64,000 bases of DNA from Buxus sempervirens (GCA_947561395.2 OX387194.1:27414036-27478035), one strand, 5' to 3'; positions 12,489 through 23,322 are shown, counted from the first letter of the stretch. Notes: a model not told the origin generated them from the sequence alone. A program made the numbers and translations.

Positions 12489-12962
12489 ATATGTTACATA
12501 GACTCGAGTACGAGTGTCGGGTATGGGTATGCTTCTAGGAGTCGGATTTACTTGACCCTCAAAACCTAGGATATGGGGACTTGATTGAAAAGCGTCCAAA
12601 ATTTGGATAAAGGTACTGGGACTCGACTGAAAAGTCTCCAAGTAAATGTCAATAATATTAGTTAGAAGCCTAGCATTCATATTTCTATTTTTTCTCTTTT
12701 TTTTTTCCTATATTTTTCTTTTTAAGTCATTGCTTGCAATTTTTGAGTTTAAGAATATATATATTCTCTCTTTGCAAAAACTATTATCTTTTTTTATTCA
12801 TCACTTGCAAATTAATTATTTGATAATTATTTTCTGATTGATCTTTGGGTTTCCACGTCCAAGAGAACATGCAAAGGATCCGACACATACCCCATATTCA
12901 TACCCATGTCGTGTCATGTCGGACACTAATACTTTTGGAAATGTAAAGTGTCCATGTAACAT
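12489..12962. mobile_element. MITE-like element, 474 bp, with 10-bp target duplication
   Basis: Directly repeated AGGTTTTATC occurs at 12479-12488 and 12963-12972. The enclosed element has inverted ends: ATGTTACATAGAC (12491-12503) against GTCCATGTAACAT (12950-12962). The interior is rich in CGGGTATGGGTATG and GTGTCGGACAC words and has no coding capacity. A 9-10 bp duplication with short imperfect inverted ends points to a Mutator-type non-autonomous element; hAT (8 bp) is less likely. Confidence 0.65.
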
Positions 12963-12999
12963 AGGTTTTATCTTCTTAAAAATATATCGGGTTTATTTG

Positions 13000-15668
13000 A
13001 GTTCAATATGAATGATTTTCGTTGTATTTTGTTGTTATTGAACCATTATAATGAAGGGTTTGAGAAGATATTAAAAATCTATTCGAAATAGAATTTTTTC
13101 GGCGTGAAAATCGATCCGTGCTCGAGCGGCTATCGAGTGCCACGTTATGTAGGTTTTGTGCGTGACCCTAAGTAATTCAGGGTACATGTGTTGTTTCTCA
13201 AAAAATTAAGAAAACAAAGAACACAAGATTTCACGCTCAGCCACCTCAACCTTTGAGCTCAAGCGGTGAATCAAACCTCATAGTTAATTATTAACGCTTG
13301 TCCCTTTTTTTTTTGTAAAGTGCCCAGCTATGCACTTTCATTGATAAACAACAACAATACAAGAGCATTGGCCATAAGCCATAGACAACACATAGACCAT
13401 ACAAAAACCATAAGTACAAAGAAGATGCAAGGTACCATGACATCCATAAATCCGAACCAAGCTGTTGCAAATCTTAACAAAATGTCAGACTTGTTGCCTA
13501 AGCCACATAAAGGGATTGGATTGAAGATCCCAGTAAAGGGGTTAAGATCACCATCGTCAACGACATGGTGAGGGGATGAAGAGTAATCGGCAAACCGACA
13601 CTCATCATGGTTAAGAAACGCAACAGATTGAGAATTTGAAAGATGCCATCAAGTCCAGCATCTCCACACTACAAAAGAACCATCCAACTAAAACACCCAG
13701 AAACATAAATAAAATTAAACACACTAAGACTGGATTCACCGACAAGGAGCTGCTGTACCCCAACCATCCACAAGCCATAGCCAAAAAGACCCACAAAAAA
13801 CCTGCGAGAAGCACTTTTCATACTACCGATGCAACCAGCAAAAGCAAAACAAAGGGAAGGATGCAACCAAGGGTTGCAATATCTGCAGAGCCACCACTGA
13901 TTAAAGAACTGCAACCCCGCTCATCGTCCCCATTAAGGTCATCTTCATCCTCTGTCTCTGCCTCCATTTGCGAAGGATTCAAACTAGCAACCACCAAACT
14001 TGACTGAATAGTAGCACAAGACCCACAACGAAAACACCACGCTCCACCAGGAAGGAGAAGGAAACACACAAAAAAGAAAATGAAAGGAGACGAGAGTCAA
14101 ACAAAGGAGAAGCTCACGGAGAGGGGAGATGGAGCCGAAGACCGATCGGAGGGGACTCAGAAGCAACAGCAAACAGGTTTTCGAAATAGAGCAAAACCAG
14201 CCAAAACCGATGAGAAACCACCTGTTAGACAAAAGGTTAACCTAAAACCGCCAACCTAAAACCACAATAGAGAGTGGTAAGGAAGGGGGAAAGAGGGAAC
14301 GAGACGACTCTTTGGCAGTAATCCTTGACTGGCCTGACACCCGAACTATACCTAAGAACCAAAAGCCAATCGCCCAAAAGATCACCTCGAAATCGCCATG
14401 TTTTAACGCTTGTCCCTTGCTCAACCCGCACTCAAGCGGCAACAATAAATTTTGTAAGAAGTAGTTTTAAGTTACTGAAAATGATTGTTAAAGTATAATT
14501 TGCTTGTTTAGCCTAATGTGAATGATTCTTTGAGAACATTGTCTAATCCATGGTGTTTTGGGATAGGGTGAGCCGAGTGCTTTTCCTTAAGCAATTAATA
14601 TAACTAGTTCCCTACAAGTTATTCACAGCTTCTCCAAAGGTTGGAATTCAGTTTGATCCCCGTTGTATTAAAGAGGGATCCGATGCAACCTAAAAGAGTC
14701 TAATCCTAGCTGTATAAAAGTAGGATCCAATAGCGTTTGATCTTAGCCATAAGTTAAGTGGCTCTAGCAGTGTGATTGGCTGTAAGACCGTATAGATTTG
14801 ATAAGGGGAACCAGATCATTTTAATTGGTATGAGGTTTATTAGAATGATGTTAATTGGTATTAATTGGAATAATAATGTGACAAATGAGATTAATCCATG
14901 GAACTTATTTAATTTTTGATTGTTTGCTTGGCATTGCATATGCAAGCTTGCATATTTGATCTCTATTGCTTGACTTTGTTGTAACTGTTTAGATTATTGT
15001 TTAGTACCGTTACATTATATTTTTGTTTTGCATTGTTCGTATTATATTACTTCTACCAGATTGCATTATTCCTTAAAATGAAATTTATTATAGATTTATA
15101 ATATTGTTTATGAATGGAACCCTAGGGTAGAAACGTAGAATAACTATTTCTTTAAATATATAATTATTTAGTGTATTAATATAGAGTAGATGAGATGATG
15201 TGCGTGTAACCCTATGGGATATATTAGCCCTACTTACTGAGTTTTTAAGACTCTCACTCTCCCCTTAATATTTTGTAGGTAACCATCAAAACTGTCCAAA
15301 TGAAAGAAAGTGATTGGCATGGAATGTTTTGTGATGAGTTGGAAATGGAACACGTTTATTTGATAGCAGTGGAGCGCTTATGTGATGGGATTGGAATATG
15401 GAGCATGCATATATTGTTTTCATAGTTAGTTTATTGGGATTATGGATTTGTAACATGATGTAAAATTTTGGCTGGCATAGAAAACGGTTTGATTTTTGGT
15501 ATTATTAAATTTTATTCCGCCATAACTTTGATTTTAGTACACTCAAAAGTAGTGAAGATTGGGAATTTATGGAGTTTAAACGAATCCTTGGGATCCGCTT
15601 ATTAGCATGGTTACGCTCAATCCTATGCGTTTATTGTACTACACGATGTGTGGATTCAGGACGTGACA
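13000..15668 (+). mobile_element. Large Ty3/gypsy LTR (Tekay-like), nested retroposon inside; left end uncertain
   Basis: Plus-oriented LTR ending at CGTGACA (15668). The Tekay-like signature TTACTGAGTTTTTAAGACTC followed by TTTTGTAGG lies at 15234-15282. Upstream the phrase CTCGAGCGGCTATCGAGTG (near 13119) is also typical of such LTRs. The start was not located; the MITE at 12489-12962 may lie inside it as well. A 1.1 kb poly-A retroposon occupies 13307-14402. No internal region or second LTR is present in the window. Confidence 0.5.
13307..14402 (-). mobile_element. Non-LTR retroposon of 1.1 kb with poly-A tail and 16-bp TSD
   Basis: A 16-bp direct repeat, TTAACGCTTGTCCCTT, flanks the insert (13291-13306 and 14403-14418). 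A T-run at 13307-13314 is the poly-A tail of a minus-strand element, so it was inserted by target-primed reverse transcription. The 5' end (minus strand) begins ACATGGCGATTTCGAGG. There is no endonuclease or RT; the longest minus-strand frames are 60-80 codons and unlike any family I know. It may be an internally deleted L1, a long SINE-like element, or the retrocopy of a non-coding transcript. Confidence 0.7.
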
Positions 15669-18600
15669 CCAAAAAAACCACGAAGCTAAAAATTAAGTAA
15701 ATAGAGATGAAAAAAGGAAGTACACCATCCTAAGACCCTTAGGATTTGCTTAATGTTATTATGATTAGGGCGAAAATTAACCACTTTATCAGTGGATTAA
15801 AGGTGTAAGCTTGATGAGCCAAATGGACACATTAATGCAGAGATAACTAAAGCTGCCTGAAAGATGAGCATAGATGTTAAATGAGATATAACTGTAAAGA
15901 TTCATTTGAAAAATCTATACGCATAACTCTAATAACATTGGCTGTATAGGGCCACACTAAGAGCTAGATATAGAGATAACACAAGGTTTAAAGAGAGCTT
16001 TAATTAGGTCCAGGATAAAAACAGACAATCAAGGTAAGATAAGTGATTAATCTGGAGGTCGAGGTGAGGATGATGAGAGCAAAAGCGGTGGGAATGATGA
16101 TGACAAGGGATTTGGGAAAATTAAGTGACAACAACGCCAGAGAGAATCAAAGGAATCCTGAATGCCTTCTTTGAAGAAACAGACCTTGATCATGCCACCC
16201 AAGATTCAGATCATGGTGCTTCATTGTGTTTTTTTGATAAAAAATGAAAGATAGTGGTTCATTGCATTATTTCCATAAGAAGAAAAAAGGAAAGGTGCAT
16301 AGGATGAGCGTTCTTTATCTCATAGCTTTGATTATATAAGCATTAAATCATAGCAATAAGTTTCTTCATTGACAACATCATGTAAACCTAGAAATATTTT
16401 AGCTGTGAGATATTCATGCACAATAATGACCCTCATCATTTATGTGCACCATATGGTTATGCTTCAAAGATGTCACCTGATTATGAATCTTATAATGCAC
16501 TATTTGAAGGTTGTGGGTATGACCTATATGGGTGTGAATTATCCCCCTCCCTACTTCTGTCAATAATTACAATTATTATAAAAAACATTTTTTCTTAACT
16601 CCCATACGGATATCAATGAATCTTAACGAAGATGAATACCAAATTTATAAGCTAGAGTGTATAGAATTATAGCATCACAACATAACTTGGAATCAATATT
16701 GTAACTAATTGGCGCAAACATAATAAGTTGATGAATACCAAATTTCTAAGCTAGAGTGTATAGAATTATAGCATCACAACATAACTTGGAATCAATATCG
16801 TAAATAATTGGAGCAAACATAATAAGTTCACCTTGAGACTAGTGATTGCACCTTCTAGCTAGGCCTTCTAGCCAAGTCAAAACTAATGGGTGTCATACTC
16901 ATCATCATGTATAAAATCATGTATTTGAATATTGCATTAACAGTTGTTTCCATATTCTTTCGTGACATCTAAATATCTTTTAACTTTTTTGTAGACACCA
17001 AATCACATTTCATATTCCTATACACACTGCCAGTATTTACATTAGATCCCTATAAATAGATTCTTATTGTTCTATTTTGAATCTTTTCTGCATGTTTATT
17101 TATGCTTATGTGATCCTTAAAGTTTCATTAGAAAACTCCCACAGTTTTCCTAATTCTTCCCCTGTTTCTCTCCATTGACAAAATATTCTATCAAAACTAA
17201 AACATCTCCCAAATTTCAGCAAAATTTCCTATAAGTATTGGAGGCAAAAATTTCAAATGAAAGTAACATTTAAAATCCCAATTGGATTATCAAACTCCAC
17301 CCTTGTTTAAAAGCAGCTATTAAAAGTTCAATGCTCCAAATGTCAACAAAAACAAGGTTAGTTTGTGCCTAATGCATCAAGCCCATTGAATAAGAATATG
17401 ATCATGGCCCAAAAATAAATGATTTAATGCAAGAAGAAACTCCATTCATCATCTTTGACCAGTAATAGTAGAGCGAATCATGGACTTCCATTAAAAAGGA
17501 CGTATGAGGTATGGCAAATGATTTTGTACACAAATAAAAGGGCGAAAGTTTGTCAAAGACAGACTCGATAACTTACACAAGGCATTAATCATTTAAAGGA
17601 ACCCAAACTAATAAAAAAAAAAGTGATTACAACCAACTATTATATGTAAAAGGTCAATAGCAAATACTTCCCTTCTTTACCTGCTTTCATGTTTGTTTCT
17701 CCTTCTTCTATTCACTTCTCTCGTTGTGGGGGTGGGTTAGACCCTAGATGTGAAGGAGATAGGTAAGTGAATGGGAAAACTCAAGCTCTGTATAAGGATG
17801 GTTCCAAGTCAAAATACTCTAAAAGGTAGCTGGAAATGAAACTTCAACCATAAGTAACTTTTTTTATAGTAATTGATAGAGTGGGATACATTATAAATTA
17901 AAAAAACTTAAGCTGGAATGCCATTCTAACCCACTTTTCAGCCTATAATATCACACAGTGACACCTCTTACCTATCAAACGATAATGAGCCTCACAGAAC
18001 CACACAATAAAAAAGTTAAAACAATATCTCCTTCGACCAATCCCCAAAGGATTATATAGAATGGAGACCTCAAACAAAAAATAGCACATTCATGCTAATA
18101 AAAGGATTTATATTCGAAACCACACTTGCATATCCTCATGCATTTATTATGCATACACATAGTAGAGCACTTGCACATGAACAAATCAAAATAATATCTA
18201 ATGCTTTCCTGAAGTTGTGTTCCCTACCCCAAACCATGTGCTCTAGTTAATTTAGCAGCTCTAAAATTAATTGGAATCAACATCAATTTTCCATTTCATA
18301 ATTATTGCTTCCATCAAACAACAAGATTATCTACAATAAGAAAATTGGAGAAAATAAAAAGGCAAGTTTTCTGTGTCTCTAGGGTGCATACATCAAAAGG
18401 GTCATCAGCAATCACTCAACAGGAAGTGATAATAACATCCACTTAAAAAACTGCATTGCTACTCAATCATAGCCAGGTCAGAGACAAAAAACAAAGGATC
18501 CCAAAAAAAAAAAAAAGGAGAAAAGAAAAAAACACAAAGACCCAACTCTATAGAGAAGCACAAGAACAAAGAATACAAAAACATAGATTGCATTGTTTCA

Positions 18601-18780
18601 GTTTGCAATCTGCTTGACAAAAGTTATATAAGATAAGAAAACAAAAACTAAATGAAAAATGTATAATCTACCACATAGAATGCCCAAAATGTCTGAAATA
18701 CCTGGAATCTTAATTCACATTTAGTGCATAATTAGCCTAAATACACAGTTTGATACAAAATCCCTTCCAAAACTTGTAGC
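15669..18780. other. Intergenic region, no genes recognised
   Basis: AT-rich intergenic DNA downstream of OSTC. Apart from the 99-bp tandem duplication at 16631-16828 and scattered A-runs (for example 18507-18522), no coding exon, LTR boundary or transposon end could be supported. Confidence 0.6.
16631..16828. repeat. 99-bp tandem duplication, two copies
   Basis: GATGAATACCAAATTT starts at 16631 and again at 16730; the two copies end with CATAATAAGTT at 16729 and 16828. Only a handful of substitutions separate them, so the duplication is recent. No coding content. Confidence 0.95.
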
Positions 18781-18820
18781 TTCAAAGAAACCTAAACTCC
18801 AGCATAAACAATTACCAGAA

Positions 18821-19279
18821 TCATCTGAGATAACCCGGGATCTTAATTCGTATAAAGAGCATACTCATGACATAAGCAATGACAATAGCCGAGATCCCAG
18901 CCGAAGCGAAGGAGACCTTGACACTCTTCGCGCGGTTTCGATCCAGAGCGAGATCCATGAGAACGATGCCGATACCTCCGAGGACGAACATGAAGCCCGA
19001 AGAGAGCCCCTCAATGATGTACTGGCCATTGACACGGCCGGGGAGAAATACGACGGGCCGGACGGCACCGGTGGCTCGATCTTGCACGCTTCCGATGCCG
19101 GGGGGTTCGACGATGACGTCGTAAACGAAGCCGGAAACAACCATGAAGTAAGTGAGGAGGACCAGAGCATAGACAGTCATGGCTGAGGGAAGAGAGATGG
19201 AGGGGAGTTTCAGGCGCAAGCGAGGCACACGAAGGAAGCTGTAAGGTACGAGATTCAAGAGATGGAACAGAGGATCCAT
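18821..19279 (-). CDS. OSTC: OSTC/DC2-like oligosaccharyltransferase complex subunit
   Basis: Single-exon gene for a 152-residue ER membrane protein, an accessory subunit of the oligosaccharyltransferase that N-glycosylates nascent proteins at the translocon. The chosen start MDPLFHLLNL aligns with the start of the family (human METLYRVPFL). Landmarks: LPSAMTVYALVLL begins the first membrane segment (about residues 31-50), then FVYDVIVEPPGIGS and RPVVFLPGRVNGQYIIEG, a second membrane segment (GFMFVLGGIGIVLMDLAL), and a third (SAGISAIVIAYVMSMLF), ending KIPGYLR. These blocks match plant and animal OSTC closely and the length is normal. The frame stays open 60 codons upstream to 19459, but that extension is basic, low-complexity and not conserved, so it is taken as 5' leader. 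No break is visible. Upstream control motifs and a Helitron lie within about 260 bp. Confidence 0.93.
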   Translation of the reverse strand: MDPLFHLLNLVPYSFLRVPRLRLKLPSISLPSAMTVYALVLLTYFMVVSGFVYDVIVEPPGIGSVQDRATGAVRPVVFLPGRVNGQYIIEGLSSGFMFVLGGIGIVLMDLALDRNRAKSVKVSFASAGISAIVIAYVMSMLFIRIKIPGYLR

Positions 19280-19441
19280 AGAGATTTTCGATTCAGAAGA
19301 CGGGATCGAAAGGTTTTCAGATTTGGGAGGCTTTTTGCTTGACCTATATCGATCGATAGATAGACGGGTGGATCTCTGGTTTGGGGTTTTGCAATTTGTA
19401 TGAGCTGCGATTACAAGTCGTCTCAGGATTCTCTGTAGAAA

Positions 19442-19460
19442 CCAATTATAAGTCGCCACG
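19442..19460 (+). promoter_or_regulatory. ER stress response element (ERSE), CCAAT-N9-CCACG
   Basis: CCAAT at 19442-19446 is followed after exactly nine bases by CCACG at 19456-19460, a perfect match to the classical ERSE bound by NF-Y plus an ER-stress bZIP (bZIP28/bZIP60 in plants, ATF6 in animals). It lies about 165-180 bp upstream of the OSTC start codon, on the strand opposite the gene; ERSE works in either orientation. OST subunit genes are known targets of the unfolded protein response, so location and function agree. Binding itself is inferred. Confidence 0.6.
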
Positions 19461-19470
19461 CGTTAAGTTT

Positions 19471-19478
19471 CCACGTCA
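19471..19478 (-). promoter_or_regulatory. UPRE-like TGACGTGG bZIP site
   Basis: TGACGTGG on the minus strand, the same strand as OSTC, about 195 bp upstream of its ATG and 10 bp from the ERSE. TGACGTGG/A is the consensus of the unfolded-protein-response element and contains the ACGT core of plant bZIPs. An isolated 8-mer can occur by chance; its pairing with the ERSE raises its credibility. Confidence 0.5.
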
Positions 19479-20070
19479 GTGCCAGGCAGTCTCAGAAGAT
19501 ACAACAATTTTTTTCCTTTTGGAAAAATCTATATCCATCTATATCTATAATATTATTAAAAACATTGTGGTTTCAATTTTTACATATTCCCTATAATCTT
19601 TAATTCCACGTATGTAGAGTCTTTATCCAATAAAATCCTATCACATTACAGACCCTCTTAGTAAAATATGGATTCAATATTCTTAAACACGAATCCATAA
19701 AATATGTCTTCAATATTTAATATTAATATTTACAAATATTTTTCAAATATATACTACTATTAAAAACACGAACTACCTTAAGTGTTGTCAGTTTTCACAT
19801 ATCTAAAATGTCCTTCTCTATAATCTTTCTCCAATAAAATCCTATAACATTACAACTCTTCTCCAACAATTAGCAAAATGTCAATTAAATATTTTCAAAA
19901 AAAATGAAAACGAGTTTGATTCACAATTTGGTTCGATTTCAACTTGAGGAATTGTAGGCAGAATTAATTCGGTTTAGATTATGTTAAAGGTGTCTGGTAA
20001 ACCAAACGAAAAATCTCATGACCGAAAAGTTACCAAGAAAATTGGCTTTTAGTATTACTTTTTTAAATAT

Positions 20071-21365
20071 TGTAGGCGTCAAAATTGGGCAAGGCCCAAT
20101 CCAAATTTATAAATTGGCTTATAAAAGAACAGCATATTAAGCCCAATTGTGAGTCCATATCCCATAAGATAAATATGGGTTATTTTTAATTCAAAATCTT
20201 TTAATTTATCCTTTAAAGGGTAAACTTGTAATTTTAACTCTATAAAGAGGGGGCATGGTTACAAGTAGGGTTAGCAATGGGTCGGATATATATCAGAATC
20301 CGATCCGAAATTACCGAATTCGGATATAGGATTTAGATTCACGGTTCGGATATGGATCTCGAATTTCGAATCCGAATTTTTTCGGATTCGGATTCGGATA
20401 TACATGTATCCGATTCGAAAAAAATCCGAACTGAAAACATACTTATAATATATATAAACTTAGCCCAAACCATGGTTTAACCATAAGTTAAAAAGGTTAA
20501 ATCATCATTTGATCATTAGACACTTGGATTTGTGTTAAAATTTATAGTTAAATTTAATTTTATTGTTAAAATTGTTTTTTAAAGTTTCAGGTTCAAACAG
20601 GCTCGAATTCGGATTTCTGATCGAATTCGGATTTCGGTTTTGAATTCGGATTTAGGATCGAATTCGGATTTCAAATATTCATTGAATTTCGAATTCGGAT
20701 TTAAGTATTAAACATCCGTCGGATATCGGATCGAATTCGGATATCGGTAAATTTTTTTCGGATCGGATTCGGATCTTAGCAGATCCGTACCATATTTGAC
20801 CGATTGCCACCCCTAGTTACAAGAGAAAACAAACATAAATCTAATCAAGGAAATCGAAGGCTGAAACTCTGGAGAAATTCTCTTGAAGAGAAAACCCTTC
20901 ATCTAAAAAGAAGCAAATCAAAGAAGGCTTGGAGAAAATTCTCTCGAAGAGAAAACCCTCCACCAAAGGCAAAAACAAATCAAAGGCAGGAGTAAATCCA
21001 CTATCCCAAAGAAGACAAAAGCAAATCCTCTATCTCAAAGAAAAAATGAGCATTTCTCTAAAAAAGGAAAATTTCCTTCCTAAAGAAGAAAGGGGCACTT
21101 CTTTGCAAAAAGAAAATCCTCTTTCAAGCCAGCAGAAAAGCTAAAGCAAGCACAAATCTTGGAGTGAAGAACACGTACAACCACTCTAAAATCCAAGAAC
21201 GCCATTTGGCATTCGTCTACATCAATTCGCTCGTCAATCAGAGGACGCTCACGTGATCGAGCACCAAAAGAGAGTACAATCCCTTTTTTTTTAATCAAAT
21301 TTTCTTTATTCTTATTATGTATAATCACTGTATTTTGTGTTGAAGCAATAAACACGAAATACACA
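20071..21365 (+). mobile_element. Probable solo LTR nested in the Helitron
   Basis: The ends are TGTAGGCGTC (20071) and AAATACACA (21365), with the word ATATT at both borders, sharing one base with the terminus. A promoter-like CTATAAAGAG lies near 20239-20250. Downstream a purine-rich region repeats GGAGAAAATTCTCTYGAAGAGAAAACCCT-type units (20870-21060). Without an internal region or a clean target duplication the LTR assignment is tentative; it could be a LARD/TRIM-type LTR or sequence captured by the Helitron. Confidence 0.4.
20266..20815. mobile_element. hAT-type MITE, 550 bp, perfect 8-bp TSD
   Basis: GTTACAAG is directly repeated at 20258-20265 and 20816-20823. The element begins TAGGGTTAGCAATGGG and ends with the complement, ATTGCCACCCCTA, the TAGGGGTGGCAA terminal inverted repeat of many plant hAT elements. 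The interior is a dense set of CGGATTCGGAT/GAATTCGGAT words and has no reading frame. It interrupts the probable LTR inside the Helitron, making it the youngest of the three layers. Confidence 0.9.
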
Positions 21366-21805
21366 TATTAAACCCAAATCACTTACTCAAATCTTGGAAA
21401 TTAAAGATTAGTTATATGTTTTCAAAAGAATTGAGAAAGGGTGTCAATTATAGAAAGTTTCTTCCACTTTATCATCTTTTATTAGAATTAAATATTCTAA
21501 TATTTATCTATATTAGTAATAAAAAAAATAGAGGAATATTCTTAGATTCTTTTTAGATTCTGGCCCCCTTTTTTCCCCACAAATACCCTCTACAAAATAA
21601 TAAAACCAATTTGCTATGTCCTAAACGTCCGGAATATACTCCACGTTCAAACCCAAGCAAAATTACAAGCTTCTTATTCTATTCCACATTTATTTCCATG
21701 CACAAACTAACTCCTTGATTATCTCCACTTTTAAATTATTTTACCATTCAAATTGAAAGTAAATCCCACAAATTTATTACGCACGTAGCGCGTGCAATCC
21801 CCTAG

Positions 21806-22296
21806 TAGCATGATTATTTCTCCAGTCCTACCACATGAAATGCAAGTGTTCTACAACTAATCATATTCATTTAATTGGTAGGATACCCCTGGAATGAGAA
21901 AAATCTTCAAACTTTCTTGCATGACACAATTTAAGCTCCAATGTTACTCTCCGAGGGTGATCTTAGAGCAAATTAAGATCGATGTAAGCAGTTAACCAGC
22001 ACAAAAAACTTACATAATAAATAACTTAATAAATTATTCGGTTTATAAGCGAATATAACTTAACATATATTGAGGATTAGCCTTTTTTGTGTGGTACTTC
22101 ACGAATTGATGAGATTTTGCCCAGAAAACCATTTCTTCTTGATGGAATCAGATAGATCATAGATGGGAGCACATTTTGGTTTGACTGGTGTCTTATGAGG
22201 AAAATATCCTCCTTTAAGGAGCGCATAGAAATCAACCTTGTTAGGTTTAAAGGTTTCTCACTTCAATGGTTCTCTGTAGGTAGCAACAAATTCATT
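21806..22296. other. Short intergenic stretch between the Helitron and the PRMT5 3' end
   Basis: Presumed 3' flank/3'UTR of the PRMT5 locus. A 53-codon minus-strand frame (22099-22258, residues including GGYFPHKTPVKPKCAP) is open but was not recognised and has no start; it may be chance or an unrelated exon fragment. Confidence 0.35.
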
Positions 22297-22380
22297 CTAG
22301 AGACCAACCCAATATGAACGACCGTTGCAGTTATGGATGGGTGAAATGCAGGGCGACGTCACACACCATTGATACCAAAC
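22297..22380 (-). pseudogene. PRMT5: PRMT5 terminal exon Q ([10 protein letters not shown]...YWVGL stop)
   Basis: Acceptor TATGCAG; 27 codons plus TAG, encoding [10 protein letters not shown] and [16 protein letters not shown]. The C-terminal NGRSYWVGL is the diagnostic end of plant PRMT5. Confidence 0.95.
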
Positions 22381-23039
22381 CTGCATATTCCAGGGAACCA
22401 TGAGCTCACAGAAATAAGAATCTGCACTTCAAAAACAGGGAAAGCATACAACATGAATGAACTAACGCACAATGTTTTTAAATTAAAGGCAATAATTCAT
22501 ATGGTCATCAAAATGTCCTGCAAGGATCAGGCCATCTAGTCATAGATGGTCAAAACATCCAGCTAGATGATTACATCCAAAAGTGTGGCTTTACCATCAA
22601 GAGAGAGATCTTTAGCATATGCGAGATTATCAAAAATGATAACAGTGAAAAGATATGTTGGTTAGCTAGAAATTTAAAGTCATAAGAAGTGACTTCAGAC
22701 TGTGTTTTTCATTCAATTGTAGATATTTACCGGATGAAAATGTTCAAGGAAAAAGTTTTCCTTGTCCCTTTTCTTTCAGCTTTTTGACTGTCAATTGGAA
22801 ACCTGGAATTTTTACTTTCTTTTATTTCCAGCCTAAAGATAATATGTCCCAAACAAGCAAAGAGATGTTTGACCAATCTAAAAACAAAAAAAAAATTTCA
22901 AATTGTTTTAATGATTTTGAAAACAGGAGAAGAGAAAAACATTCTAGGAAAAAAGTAGTCAAAATCAGTTACAAGTTTTACAAACCAATAAAGATACATT
23001 TAGTAGGTTTAATGATCATGATATAAAAGTTGTTTGAAA

Positions 23040-23160
23040 CGATCATATCAGTAGCGGTGAGCGTGGTCTTAATAGCACTGGTGGCAGCAGTAGTGCTCAT
23101 AGAGGTAGTGGTTTGGTGGTGGTGATGGCAGGGTAAGATTGCGGTGGTGGTCTTAAATGG
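23040..23160. repeat. GGT/GTG-rich low-complexity tract
   Basis: Plus-strand run of GTGGTGGTGATGG and GGCAGCAG words in a PRMT5 intron. No reading frame of note. Confidence 0.7.
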
Positions 23161-23228
23161 TTTCCAGGTTGAACAACATAACATTACATTTCAATTGTTA
23201 AAAGGGAAAAATAAAAAAAACCGATTAC

Positions 23229-23322
23229 CTTAGTAGAACCACAGGACCGCCAAAAGTGAACTTCCAGAGAAGAACCGGATTGTATACAAACTAGTGTCCT
23301 CAGTGGGAAAAAAATAGCAAAC
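23229..23322 (-). pseudogene. PRMT5: PRMT5 exon P ([13 protein letters not shown]...)
   Basis: 94 bp, acceptor TTATAAG, donor GTAATC. Encodes [20 protein letters not shown] then [11 protein letters not shown], the last strands of the PRMT5 beta-barrel. Phase joins exon O at the W codon. Intact. Confidence 0.93.

Larger units (their letters stand above)
19538..21805 (+). mobile_element. Non-autonomous Helitron with nested insertions
   Basis: The 5' end is TCTATATCTATAATATT at 19538 after an A; the 3' end is a GC-rich hairpin (GCACG-TAGCG-CGTGC, 21781-21795) followed by CCCCTAG at 21805 and a host T. A|TC...CTAG|T is the Helitron insertion signature. The 2.27 kb body has no Rep/helicase. A second copy of the 5' region (ACTACTATTAAAAACACGAAC near 19747, with ATAATCTTTCTCCAATAAAA) lies 210 bp inside, so the 5' end is duplicated or two Helitrons are stacked. 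About 1.3 kb of the body is a nested probable LTR (20071-21365) which contains a hAT MITE. The element stops about 260 bp from the OSTC start codon, so it forms that gene's distal promoter. Confidence 0.75.

Noticed and set aside
12489-12962. hAT origin for the 474-bp MITE
   Set aside because: The flanking repeat is 10 bp and the ends lack the TAGGG/CAGGG hAT terminus.
13611-14445. Several hydrophobic minus-strand open frames of 60-83 codons
   Set aside because: All lie in the poly-A retroposon, overlap in different frames and match no known protein.
18865-19170. 101-codon open frame overlapping OSTC in another frame
   Set aside because: Serine-rich shadow of the OSTC coding sequence; no similarity to any family.
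19280-19459. N-terminal extension of OSTC by 60 codons to an upstream ATG
   Set aside because: The family starts at MDPLF/METLY; the extension is basic, low-complexity and lies across the expected 5' leader.
22099-22258. A 53-codon minus-strand frame just past the PRMT5 stop codon
   Set aside because: No start codon, no recognised domain and 3'UTR position; not enough to call a gene.
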